DNA from: Trogon surrucura
Lineage: Eukaryota; Chordata; Aves; Trogoniformes; Trogonidae
Length of the DNA: 64,000 nucleotides
Reading direction: 5' to 3'
Assembly: GCA_020746105.1 (NCBI GenBank)
Contig: CM036619.1
Span: 15,476,238-15,540,237 of the forward strand
The notes below the pieces were generated by a model. The model did no database searches. It was not told where the DNA came from and saw only the letters and a list, made by a program, of their open reading frames with translations. The position numbers and the translations under genes were made by a program. Within the stretch, counting starts at the first letter, position 1. Each line of letters begins with the position of its first letter. Shown here one piece after another: positions 44,001 through 55,729 of this stretch.

Positions 44001-45111
44001 GATTGGACAAGCTGAGGATTTGAAGAGTGGGAGTCTGAGTTGGGTTGTAGTAGAAACCGATTGTCTAGCAAAGACAGCAGCAAGAGGAGGAATGCTGTCT
44101 CTGGGGCATGGAAACTTGACTGTTTTATGTGATTTCCACTATCAATATTTTGTAACATGTTAATGAAAGCATCAAGTCATGCTGCTGGAGTAAGGCATGT
44201 GAGACCCAGACTTGTGACTGTGGTCTTTGGTGCAAAGAAAGGGAATAAAAGCAGAGGAGAGCTTGCTCCCATAAACTGGAAATGGGGAAAGGCTGGAAAA
44301 TGACTCCAGTTATGCAGCTAAAACAGTGCAGATCTGCTTTTCAGCCCTGAAGCTGACTGTCATGGCCTGGCTTGCACCCATTAACCTCGAGTTTTTCCCT
44401 TCCCTCTCTTTCTACTCTCAAAACCAATATGGCAGGGACAGTCTCCAGCCTGTGCCATCCCCAAAACGGTGCGTGAGCGATGTCTGGGAGACAAGGAACT
44501 GGCACAGGCCAAAGTTGTGCCAGGAAGTGTGTTGATGGGGAAGAGTGCAGGCAGCTGGCTGCTCTAGCCCTGCTTTATTTAATGGCAGAAATATTGCCAA
44601 GCTGTTCACAGACTGAGAAGGGGGATCTGCAATCCAAAGCAAATACTTGGTGATGTCTGGGGTGCTCAAACAGCCTGAAGAACCACATGAGCACAGTACA
44701 CGTTGTCCAGGCAGCTTAGTGCAGTTTTTTCATGTGGTAGATCCTGCTTTTGTTTTGTGTGTTGGCACTGGCCAAGGTCAAGAAGAGTCTCTGTGCCCGC
44801 AGGAGGAGGGGTGCTGCCTAGGGTACTATGCCTGTTGGGTCCTTGCCCTTCTTTCTCCCACTTGTCTTTGACTGCCCACATTGTCTCACCTCCGGGGCTT
44901 TGGAGTGATCCACAAGGTTAGGCTGCTCCAGATTGGATCACATCCATGCTCTCCTGACAAGGGAACAGCTCCCTGCCACTTACTGGGCTATTCAGAGGCG
45001 TGATTTTTTGCCCAGGGCTCAGCTCCCATTTAAGCACCTGCAGATAAGGGCCAAATTTCCTGAAGTGCTCATGAGACAGCTGCCTCCCCTGAGACACTTA
45101 ATCACAAAATT

Positions 45112-45134
45112 AAAAAAAAAAAAAAAAAAAAAAA
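45112..45134 (+). repeat. Poly-A run (23 A)
   Basis: Twenty-three consecutive A residues. I do not see a processed-gene or SINE body immediately upstream, so it is called only as a mononucleotide repeat. Confidence 0.9.
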
Positions 45135-45850
45135 GCAGTGCTGAACTGTTTGGAAAGATGCAGCCATTTGTAAGCCCTTGGGAGCAATGACTATTGTTTA
45201 TTTTATGTCTTTGCCTAGTACCACAGAGCCTGATGTTGGGCACGTCTTGATGATTTGTATAATATTAACTCCTTAGTCCTCACCTTGGAGGAACTGATAG
45301 CAATTTGCCTACTGTTTTCTTTAGAAGCTGAATATGCTGATGGAAGATAAAGGCTTCAGATTCCTGCTCTCTCTTGGTGCACAAAGAGACCATTTGCTCA
45401 GTTCACACCATCAGGTGGAATTGAAATTCCCATTTTGCTCCATGTTAACAGATGGATGCTGGAGGAGGAAGTGTTAGTTTTTAAACATATCTGAAGAAGT
45501 CAAAAGTCCACCTAGGTCAGACGCATTTAGCATTTAAAGGCAGGTTAAAATTTTCCCCCGTTTCCTACCAGAAAAGCAGCAGTTCTAAGAGCTGGGCTGC
45601 TGAGAACAGATGCTCTGGTTCAGCTGACCGATGGTCACCTGGGAGCCCTGCCACAGCCTCAACATGTGCCCTGCCCCGAGACCTGTTTTGGCAACTGTCC
45701 TGGCTGTGCATGGACAAGATCCCAACTGGTGACCTGTGAGCAAGGGCCCGTGGTTCCTCAGCAACCCATTGCTCTAAACCCCCTTCCTACTACTGGTTAC
45801 GACACCAGTTCTGAAACCCTGGCTTGCACACTGGGAGTTTAAATCTTCCC

Positions 45851-45873
45851 TTTTTTTTTTTTTTTTTTTTTTT
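45851..45873 (+). repeat. Poly-T run (23 T)
   Basis: Twenty-three consecutive T residues. I recognised no antisense retrocopy downstream of it. Confidence 0.9.
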
Positions 45874-47089
45874 GTTTTAACTGGAGATGTGTGGCTGCTG
45901 AAAGCAGTAGTCCTTCAGTCAGAGCAGGGTGGTGGGGAGGATGCTGAGGTCTGGAAGCTGTCAGTGCTGGTGCCCTGGTCTCAGCCACAAAATGACAAGT
46001 CTTTCTGTCCTGGAAAGTAACAGTCAGTGACTAAAGGAATGACTAAATGGCCTAAAGCAGTTCTCTCCCTGAGAAATCACATAGCCTAATAAAGAGACAC
46101 TTGACCTCTGTGTACCTTCCTATAGCATGATTAGATGAGTCCACATCACATAGGCAAAGATATTGATCCCCTAGATCACACAATGCAGGAAGTTTTTGCA
46201 GCCTTCAGAGATGTAGGCAGGGAGTTTGCTATGGTCAAAATGGGCTATTCGGTCCAACTGTACCTAGTTTGTAGTGGCAGATTTATGCTGCACTTTCAGG
46301 GCTTTTCTCCTGCCGGGCACAGCTTGAGAGAACACGGGAAGGGATGTTCCTTTCTTTGATCTATTACTGGGATATTGCAAGAATTTAGCCAAACTGCTTC
46401 TTGAAATTCTGGTCATCCGTTTCTGCACCAGTAAAATAGGAACGAAGCCATCAGCTTCCTCTGAAAAATGATCCAAGATGGAGGTTGGAAGGCACTAATG
46501 AAGAGCTGGCTATAATTACATCCAAATTTAGAAAGAAAAAGGGCTCTTGTTCCCTTGGACCTAATGTAATAAATAAATAAATGGAGCAGTCCCGACTTTA
46601 TTGCCAATTCCATCTGATTAGATGGAATTTAATTTCCGACATTTTTCCTGCTGGTGGCCGTATTATAAAGGCACCCCACAGAACCAGCTTGACCTCTGGG
46701 TGCCTCATAATTTTCCTGGGTATGAAGTTACTCTCTTACAGAATTAGTTTCCTCAGCATGCCTTTGTGGGGCTGGTGCTTTAAATCAGGCAGACCCAAGC
46801 AGCTGTAGCCCTGACACGGTCATTTTACAGCTGGCTGCTGTTTGTCGCCTCTCCTTCTATCCCAGCTGGTAAGTACTGTTTTACCTTTCTTATTGCTGTG
46901 GAGATGACATTATCTTACACTGGAGAATTTCCCTGCCATACAGTTGCTCTGGATAATGTTTGTGTACAGATGATGTTTATGAAAGCCAGGGGGCAATTTA
47001 CTTACTGCAGCGGGCACCGTTGCAACGTGTAAAATCATCATATACAAATACCATTGACTAAATGGCTCCCTTCCTTCTCATAATTCATT

Positions 47090-47185
47090 ATCGGAACAGG
47101 TTACCCGGGGATGGGAGGGAATCTCCATCACTTGGAGCCTGTAAATCAGGCCTGGTTGTCTTTCCAAGGAGCGTGCTCTCACTGA
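47090..47185 (+). repeat. Possible ancient CR1 fragment
   Basis: The order GGAACAGGTTACCCGGGGAT, GAATCTCCATCACTTGGAG, then a CTGTAAATCAGGCCTGG segment parallels the CR1 'AACAGGTTGCCCAGGGA ... ATCTCCATCCTTGGAG' motif. No tail octamers are present, so it is either very old or an internal fragment. Confidence 0.45.
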
Positions 47186-48167
47186 ACTGCACGGCATTGG
47201 GCAGGATGGGGGCATCTCCAGGGAAAACTGACGAGCTCCCTTATGCAGATGGGCCGATGAGATGACTGTAACCATCCCACTGGCCTTAAAGCCTGCATAT
47301 CTACTGCTGTAACTCTGGTTGTGCCAATGCAGAAATCAGAAGACTGATGGATAAAATAGGTCCCTCTGCCTTCCTGAAATCTCTCCAAAGGTTAAGCCTG
47401 TGATACGCATTGAGTACACCAGTCTGCTCCTGAAATGGTAAAGCCAGCTTGCATGGAAAACTTAATTTCTTTCCCTGCCTGGACCCCTTGACTTGTTGCC
47501 ATCTGTGGAAACCTGAGTAAACACTGCGACAGTCAATGGAAAAGGACTATCTCAAGCCAAGAAGGAAGGGGAGTGCTCAGTCAAAGCCCTTGCTCTGGAT
47601 GCGTTGTTCTCCCCAATTCAACTGATGATGATGGCCTGAGGAGAGGATGAAGTGTCTTAGCATTTACTCCATTAAGCCTCTGCTTTGAAATAGTATCCTG
47701 AGCTCCTTTGCCGTGTTCCTCATGGGTCTTGTCTATGCCAGCAGCCAGCTCTGACCACATGGGACCACCCTCATTTGCTCATCAGATGGGGACTGTGCTT
47801 GGGAAGGCAGCGTTAGCACCAGGGTGAATGGGTGAATGTTTCCATGCAGCCTGGTGCTGCACGCAGGCTGGCAGGACGCTTCTTAGACTCCAGTGCTTGT
47901 GGTGTGGCTCTGAAGATCAAGACTGAAGATGAACAGTACCACTCAGATTTGAAACATACAAACACACTGAAATCATCATGACTGGTGCCCCCTTTATTTC
48001 ATCTTGCACTTTAACTGGGACCGTAAAAGTGCCTGCTTGTGATAAAAAGTTGCTTTTATTATTAGTCAGTTACTGACCTGTGCAATGATTAAGTTTATAC
48101 TATTTTATTAATGTTGTGCAAAGAACAAGAACAAAGTTATTATTTCAGACCATGCCCTCTCATCTGG

Positions 48168-48432
48168 ACAATTAGTGACAGGACGAGAGGGCACGGCCTG
48201 AAACTGCATCAGGGAAGGTTTAGGTTGGATCTGAGGAAGCCCTTCCTTAGGGAGGGCATTGGGATGCACTGCCCAGGGAAGGGGTGGAGTCACCGTCCCT
48301 GGAGGTGTTTAAGGAGAGGCTGGATGTGGCACTTAGTGCCATGGTCTGGCCGATGTGGTGGTGTTGGGTCACAGACTGGACTTGATGATATCAAAGGTCT
48401 TTTCCAGCCTCAGAAATTCTGTGATTCTGTGA
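48168..48432 (+). mobile_element. CR1 LINE 3' fragment (sense)
   Basis: It starts within the AGTGACAGGACGAGAGGGCA segment of CR1 ORF2 and continues through 'GCCCAGGGAAGGGGTGGAGT', 'CTGGAGGTGTTTAAGG' and 'TGGACTTGATGAT'. It ends in the tail repeats ATTCTGTGATTCTGTGA at 48416-48432. It is 5'-truncated and carries frameshifts, and its 5' edge has an inverted duplication (see findings). Confidence 0.95.
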
Positions 48433-49094
48433 TATATGGTTGGGAATACTTGGTTTATTCTCTTGATGACATCAGGAGCCACCTGCTCTCCTTTGGTGCT
48501 ACCCTGTCTGTAAATTCATCAGGGCAGAGAAATTCCTTTTTAGCATGTACCACAGCGAAATTCTGACCTCCGATGTCGCAGTGATGGATACTCTCATTAT
48601 CTCAGGTATAAAGTTTCTTTACCTCAAGACTGAAGTTAAGAGAATGTATAAGGACGAGATAAAGAGATTTCTGCTGAATTTGTGTTCAGCTTGTGCTGAC
48701 AGTGACTCCAGGATGTTATTGCACGTGGTGCAGGCAGTCAGCAGCTGTGGGTCTGCTCCAGACCTGCCTCAGACCCAGTGCCTGGAGATGGCAGAAGCTG
48801 GTGCCTCATCCCATCACTCCTGGCAGCCTTCCCTGCTGGTGGGTGTAATGGACGCTCCTTCTCACCCTGGTGCTCACTCCCATGAGACATACTGTCTGTG
48901 ACCCCAGTCTCCAGAGGGCTAAACAGAGACCCACCCTGTGTGCTCCAGCTCACTCCAGGCTCTTGGAAATCTCCCTACGTTCAGCTGGTTTCAAAAAGAC
49001 AGGCCAGTAACAGCAGAACAGTAGCAGAAAAGTTCTACATCTGTGGCTGCCAAGGACTCCGCAAGCACAGCCCCTTGGTCCCCAGGAAACTCCT

Positions 49095-49190
49095 GGGAAG
49101 TGAGAAGCAATGTTATCCCTATTTTACACCCAGGAGTGAGGAATTTGCCTATGCACAACTGGGAACTGAAGCCACATACCCGTAAGACCA
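49095..49190 (-). repeat. Possible MIR-like relic (antisense)
   Basis: TTATCCCTATTTTACACCCA, then AGTGAGGAATTTGCC and ACTGGGAACTGAAGCCACA, follow the antisense MIR order 'CCCCATTTTACAGATGAGG ... CTTGCCCAAGG ... GGGATTCGAACCCAGG'. Degraded and called by eye. Confidence 0.45.
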
Positions 49191-51804
49191 GCTCCATCAT
49201 ATTCTTGGGTCTGCCAGTATTTTCCTGTGTTGGATCTATGTAGACCAGTAATAGCTGTGTCATTGCCTTCATGTGCAGCATATTCCATTTTTGCTTAATA
49301 CAAAATAATCCTCACATTGTTGGAGTTTACTGTTTATGTTACAGGTTGTTTACTTCCTGCATGAGATGAAGGTCATAGGGAGAGGTATTTTTTTTATCAG
49401 ACCAATTAATATATCTGGAAGGAAGCAGACAAGTTCTCAGGCATTTGAGCCCTCTGTCTGATCTGAAGCAGAAACAACAACCTTCTTGTTATGCTCAAGC
49501 TGAGAAAGATTGCTCAGCAGCCATGGCATGACATCCTTTTTCATCAGCATTACTCTCTTTCAAGCAGCTCTGCTGATTTCTGACCCTTGTCATGCTGCCA
49601 CCCGTCACCAGCCCAGCTATTTGTGTGGCCCCAAAGGCAGACCAGAATGCTGGTGTGGCTGAAGAACATCTTGTTTCATGGGTGGCATTGGCCACATTTC
49701 CCACCAAGCCACCACATGGTCATGGGCGCACTGGTACCCACTGAAGGCAGGCACATGGGAGGGAGTAAGTGGCAGCAGTTCATCAGGGCTGGCGCTTCAG
49801 GAGAAGTGTGATGGGACCTCAGTTGGATCAGCTGTCTGGGAGGTAACAAGGGGAGACCTGTCCTATGCTGTTCCCAGGCTTCTTGTCAGTCTGCAATCAA
49901 CAGTAACTTCAAAAGTCAACAATTACTTAACTGCAATGTAAGTATCACAGAGGCTATTCCAAGCAAGCATCTCCCAGGTTTTTTCACCCTCCTTTTAAGT
50001 CCCTGCTCTTGCTGCACGAGGGTCTGGTCAGTGGCACGGACACAGTGTGTCCAGTCACCAGGCACTGCTGAACACAGTCCAGTAACACTCACCTGTAAAA
50101 TGTGATTTTTGGCTGCAGTAACTAGATGAGAACAGCAGTACTTTCAGCCTTAACACTGTCAAATCTGAGTTCACCATCTTTTGTCCTCCTCTCCATCTAG
50201 TTAGGGGTTTAGTACCGGAGTACCTAAACACTGAGAGCAAGAACTGAGCATGAATGCTTTATTTATTCCACATGGACCATGGTATGAACATGAAAATTTA
50301 GATTCCTTTCTGAAAAACAGAGCGGCCTTAAGTGTTTGGAAAGAAATTTTCTTTCACCTATGTTTTCAGCCCTCAGAAAGCAGAGATTTCAGCAGTCATG
50401 GTTTTTATCCTCCCCTAGGCAAAAATGGTAAAATCAAGTTTGGAAAGATTTGCTGAGATGGATCTGATTGAAAAATCACCCCTCTGGAGCTTGGCATGAT
50501 GGTTACAACACAAAAATTGTCAGGTTGGGTCAGCTCCTTGCCCAGTGTGGGAGAATCATCTGATTTCTGGTGGCTGTCCCAGCTCATTCAGCCCATGTGG
50601 TTAAATCAGGCAACTATTAGTTTTCCTCTAGGAGGACAGGAACAAATAACCCCATTCTTAGCAGTTTCTGGCCTAGCTTTTCCATTCCATGTTTTAGCTG
50701 CTTCTTTTTGTGGCTTGGCCTCATCTGTTGCAACATGCTACTGGTTAAAGGGCCGGTGAAATCGGATGGGATAGCATGTGCTGGACAAGCAGCCCCTTCT
50801 CGACTAAAGACACATCACAAGTGACACTGGTCTGGGCTGCCATAGCTCTTATGGTGACTGCCTCTCTTATGAATTTGGCCATCTGCTTGCATGATACCAT
50901 GTTGTTTTAATGTCCTTGACCATCTACTCTGAACCTTCAGACCACCTGTGTGTATAACAGTAATTTTCCCTCTCTGCTGCTGCGTATCAACAAGAAACAG
51001 ACAATGCAAGGGTTTCAGCAGTAACCCTGGGGTTAGAAGAAAGAGTGTCCTGATAACAAATAGTTCTATTAGGTCCATACAGGAGTGGAATTAATAATAT
51101 TGAAATTAATAATATTAATCTCTCCGATTCGTAGCATGGATTTTTGGCTCCAAAGCACAGAACAAAGACTTGTGTAATTCTCCTTTCAGCACCTACCCTG
51201 CTGTGTGTGTAGTCATCCCTCTTGTATGATCGGGAGAAAGAATATGCAAGAAAAAGACCAGAGAGGCCACAGATCTTGCTCAAGAAATCAGTGGTCCTGT
51301 GGCAGCTCTGTGTGAGTCTCCATATCTCTCTGTTTTCTCTTTCATTCTATCCTTAGGCAAAAGAAGTGAAGCTGCTTTCCATAAGAAAATATGTAGGTTT
51401 GAATGGCTGTGCCTGGTCTCCCCCATGACCTACCTTAAACTTGTTTCTTTTGGAGCTTGGCATTCACAAGCACCTCTTAAAATCCTCCCTCCTTTCTACC
51501 ACCGAGCACTTAATTCCTTTTATTCTCTGAGGATTTCCAAGAAGTTCCCAGGAAAAGCTACCTGCAAATCCCACTGCAATCAATTAGGGGAATCTGACTG
51601 ACTCAGACAGCATTTTGTCAGGCCCAACAGACGATGAGGATCACATGCAGCAGGATTAGGAAGTTCAGATCAGGGAACTCCCCAACAAATGTCTGCTGTT
51701 ATGAGATGTGGTGCAAGATTTCTTCTATCTAGAAACAGCTCTAGGGTGCTTGTTTTCAAGGGATATTTTGAAGAACAAGGCTGAAGGGTACTGTGGAAAG
51801 GGGC

Positions 51805-51830
51805 TTTTGTTTGTTTGTTTGTTTGTTTTT
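51805..51830. repeat. (GTTT)n short tandem repeat
   Basis: Five to six GTTT units, ending in a T-run. Confidence 0.9.
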
Positions 51831-52639
51831 AAACTATGGAAGGAAGCTGAACCGTTCTGACCCTGCCAGGAGCTGAACACATGTTGCTGAGATAGTTTTG
51901 CAATATTGTTTGGGTGCCTGAAAATATTAATCATCTCCTGCTTCCACGTAAACCTTCTCACTCTGTTTTTTTTTTTGCCTTCATTCAAAGCCCTCACTCT
52001 ACTATAAGATTGCTAACCATTTCCACATAAATTGATGTGGTCCAAACAGTAATGGAGTCTGATGACACTTTATAAAACAAAGATGAGCAACAACATGCCC
52101 ATATGGCAACTCATCCAATCAGTGATAGCAAAGATCATAAGGATCATAAACTATTCCATGACTCCTATGCACCGTCAGGGACACTCGAGCAGAGCCACAG
52201 ACAATGACATAAACAATTTTGCGTGTGCTAAGAGCTGCGCCATCCCTTGGCTCCACCAGTGGTGTTGAGATTGAGAGAAGCCAACACTGCTGACGCCAAG
52301 CAGCAGGCAGGGTGTTGGCAGTTTGTCTGTCCTGTCAATCCTTGTCAAAGGTAGTGTCAGCAATCTGCTTACTCTGAAGATATTGGCCAAAGGTAGGGTG
52401 TGAGGAGGCAGGGTGTCACCTGGCCACTGTCCTGTGGCAACAAAGACATTATAAAGTGGCCTATCACTATGGTTTGAGCAGGTGTGCGTGTTTGAGTCCT
52501 TTGTTCTCAGCTCATCTGGAAGAATCATCAGCACCAGTAATATCAACAGAAGTGGCTCATCTCCACTTCGAAGCCAACCTTCTCCCTTTTCATCCCCTGT
52601 GCAAATAGAGAAAGAAAGTCAAATACTCTTTGCTGTTAG

Positions 52640-52815
52640 TGACCTAGATATCATCTACATTTACCTAGTGCTTTATACCACATTGTCTCAAAGCCCTTCA
52701 TGTCACCATAGTAAGCAGATTTTTTCCTCCACTGTGTAGATGAGGAGACCAGGGATGACAGGAACATCTCCGGGTAGTAGTGGGGCAAGATAGCTGAACG
52801 TGGCTCCTTTCTGAG
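52640..52815 (-). repeat. Possible MIR/ancient SINE-type relic
   Basis: The segment has a CTAGTGCTTTATACCACATT block, a CATAGTAAGCAG block and then TGTGTAGATGAGGAGACCAGGG near 52734, the landmark order of antisense MIR or related CORE-SINE tails. The similarity is by eye only. Confidence 0.4.
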
Positions 52816-54439
52816 CATGCGGGAAGACAAAAGCACCACCGAGTGCGGGTGGTCCAGCTGGCCTCTGTGACACCCACAGTGTAACACACTGTGGACAGAG
52901 ATTGGACTCCTTTGCCATGTCTTTGTTGAAACCTCATCCAACCCTTTTCCCTGCAGTGCTCCACAGCACCATGTGCTCCCATACTTTCATCACTCAGGAT
53001 TTGGGGAAGCTGGTGGAATACACTTTCAGGCAGCAAGCCAAGCATGGTTTGTAAACCATGCTGTGTTTGTTGACATCTCTGCTGTCACACCGTGTAGCAG
53101 GAAACCTTTCCTTGCTGTTGGAATTGCCTGCCCAATAAGCAATGCATGTGCTTAGTCAGGACCTCATTCTGTTTCATCTATTCCTCTGTCATGAGCAATA
53201 TACTCTTACTATTTACAGTGTTTTTTCTAGTGCTAGCATTCATATCCCTTCAGAAGAAGAGCTGTCTTTACCAATGTACCGTATTAACATTCCTGTACAG
53301 AATCCTTCAAAAATATTGACTTTTGAAAATAAAGTGGAAGAGGTCCGGAATTGCATGAATCAATGATCTAAGCATATTTACTGAAATTCTCTTGGGCAAG
53401 GGCTGACACATCTAAAGATTCACTTAAAAAATCTCTGAGTGTACAAGGCACATTATGATCTTATTGCATAAAAATGAGTCTATCCAGCAAAACAGTACAA
53501 TTCTGTTAAGAATTTTCTAGTCCTATGGGACAAAGGTGTTCTACAAACATGAGATGATGTTTATTATGACTGAACTAGATTAAGTTCATGTAGTGTGAAT
53601 AGCTCACTAAATAGCTATATGTGTTCAAAAGAGACAGAGAAATAGTAACCACAATTTATGCTCTACAATATCCGCCAGTAAGAGAAAATACCTGTGCTGG
53701 CTTGATCTTACACCAAGAATAAAGTCTTTCAGTAGAGACTAGCTCGCTAAATATGTGTGTGGTGCATATGACAAACTGTGATTAAGACTGATGCTCTGAA
53801 GGTATAGGACTGCAACTTTCAAATGCATTTAGTCCTTCCACAATTTCAGAGAATCCTTTGGTCATAGGTCAGCAGATCTTAACACATGCAAGGTGCCCTT
53901 ACCCAAAAAAATGTCCTACTGGTAGGACTATGGACCCATTGGATATGGGGGTTTGAAGGGCTAGAGGAGATTTCAGAGGCACCCCAAGGAACTCATGTAA
54001 CCTGAGGGTGAGGATGAAAGTGGAAAGCCCTGACAAGAGTTGGGAGGATCAGGACTATTCAGTACCTTGTGCATGGCTGGAGGAAGACCCTCAAAGGAAC
54101 AGCCTGCTGCTGGCAGAGGGAGACAGCCGTGCCCTGTCTGTGCTGAGGCACTGTCCTTGGAGGCACTGTCCAGGAGCCCCAACACTGTATTAGTGCCTGT
54201 GAAGTTTTTAGAGGACAGAGTCTTCTGGTGCAGAGGCCAGAAAACGCTTTTCTTCTCCTTCCCATTCTGCTTTCATGCAGGCTAGTTCACAACTGTGTGG
54301 AGTGAGATACACGGATTCACACAACTCCTGCCCTAAGCATGAAAATGGGCACAGATTGATGGAAAGTCATTTGGCTGTCAGGGCAGCAGGTGTAGTTTGA
54401 ACAGCCATCTTTTGCTTTCTCTGCCCTGTGTACAACAGG

Positions 54440-54657
54440 GCAAGATATTAGGAAGAATTTCTTTACTGAAAGGGTTGTCAGCCATTGGAACAGGCTGCCC
54501 AGGGAGGTGGCTGAGTCGCCATCCCTGGAAGTATTTAGGAGACGAGTGGATGTTGCATTGGGGGGCATCCTTTAGCCAGTTGATAGGGCTGGGCCAAAGG
54601 CTGGACTAGATGATCTTGAAGGTCACTTCCAGCTGAAACTATTCTATGATTCTATGA
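54440..54657 (+). mobile_element. CR1 LINE 3' fragment (sense)
   Basis: It runs from AAGATATTAGGAAGAATTTC (CR1 ORF2 end) through GAACAGGCTGCCCAGGGAGG, TCCCTGGAAGTATTTAGGA and TGGACTAGATGATCTTGAAGG to the tail ATTCTATGATTCTATGA at 54641-54657. The ATTCTATG form of the octamer, different from the ATTCTGTG of the neighbouring copy, suggests another CR1 subfamily. Confidence 0.95.
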
Positions 54658-55459
54658 CTTTAGGAGTTTCCAGCTACGCCATGTGGATGGATTAATATAC
54701 AAGAATAAACATAAAAGCATTTACTCCTTCAAAACAATGCAATTCTCTGCTTGCTTGAGGAAGGAAATTCTGCTGACTCCATTGGTGTTTCTCCTGTCTC
54801 TCAGAGCTGAGACTCAGGCTCTACTCTGTTTTCATCCTTTAAAACCTTCACACTGCAATTTACTGTATTCCTGACTCAAAAGCAATATCCACTATGCAAA
54901 TTATTGGCAGAAAGAGATCATTTTGTATCCAAGGTCAGCACAAATTTACAGTGAATTCATTATACTGCAATTGGCTTGGAAAGGCTGTTGAATACTAAGT
55001 TTGTTTATACAGTTTTTATTTCTTTATCTTATGCAGAGTTGGTCTTACACCTAGAAAGATATTTTGATGTTTTAATGGAAATCTCTAGTCATTTTGCACA
55101 GAGAATTGGAAAGAAATAGGAGTGCTGAAAAGGACTCTCTGTCCCTTGCTCTTTCTTCTTCTGAACCTGCAAACAAGCCAAGAGCAGCTGCATGTGCAGC
55201 CGCAGCTCTTGCGTGTGTGCAGTAGGCAGGTGTAAATGAAAGCAAGTGATTTACCAGCCCTGCTGCACTAATGGCTGCCAGTCACATGCCCTGGGCGACT
55301 GTGATTCACTGTGTCAGGCAGGATCTGTCATGGCAAAAGATGTGAGTGATGCTGTTTGACATGTTGTGTCATCCAAGGAACCTGGAAAATGAACAATGTG
55401 ATAAAATTCCTTCTTCTTTTTGTCAGCCTCTCTTTTAAGGAGATCCTCCTGATAGTCAG
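54658..55459. other. Intergenic sequence, no gene recognised
   Basis: Ordinary AT-rich sequence between a CR1 copy and the pyrimidine tract. I see no gene or repeat that I can name. Confidence 0.6.
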
Positions 55460-55729
55460 TCTTTTCTTTTCTTTCCTTTTCTTTTCTTTTCTTTTCTTTT
55501 CTTTTCTTTTCTTTTCTTTTCTTTTCTTTTCTTTTCTTTTCTTTTCTTTTCTTTTCTTTTCTTTTCTTTTCTTTTCTTTTCTTTTCTTTTCTTTTCTTTT
55601 CTTTTCTTTTCTTTTCTTTTCTTTCTCTTTCTCTTTCTTCCTCTCTTTCCCTTTCTCCTCTTTCTCTTTCTCTCCTTCCTTTCTTCCTTTCCTTCTCTTT
55701 TTCTCCCTTTCTCTCTTCCTTTCCTTTCT
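55460..55729. repeat. (CTTTT)n pentamer microsatellite within a 270-bp pure pyrimidine tract
   Basis: About 165 bases (55461-55624) are nearly perfect CTTTT units, interrupted once near the start (CTTTCC). They are followed by about 105 bases of irregular C/T sequence. No purine occurs on the + strand between 55460 and 55729. Lys/Glu/Arg-rich and Phe/Ser-rich open frames across it are repeat artefacts. Confidence 0.97.

Larger units (their letters stand above)
39881..48142. other. Intergenic sequence, no gene recognised
   Basis: Apart from the runs and relics listed separately I see no gene. 43470-44170 is purine-rich on the + strand. 46550-47060 is a low-decay block with ATTA cores and a perfect 10-bp hairpin that may be a conserved non-coding element. 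Confidence 0.6.
48433..54438. other. Intergenic sequence, no gene recognised
   Basis: It contains two possible MIR-like relics (listed separately), a GTTT tetramer run and a palindrome at 53041-53062. Open frames of up to 115-123 codons on the minus strand (52175-52546, 52698-53045) have no family resemblance that I can see. Confidence 0.6.

Noticed and set aside
45112..45134. Poly-A run as the tail of a processed pseudogene
   Set aside because: The sequence immediately upstream shows no similarity to a known mRNA and no AATAAA at the right distance.
48111..48566. 151-codon open frame on the + strand
   Set aside because: It reads through the CR1 copy in part out of the CR1 frame and into unrelated flanks.
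52698..53045. 115-codon minus-strand open frame
   Set aside because: It partly overlaps a possible SINE relic and has no recognisable domain.
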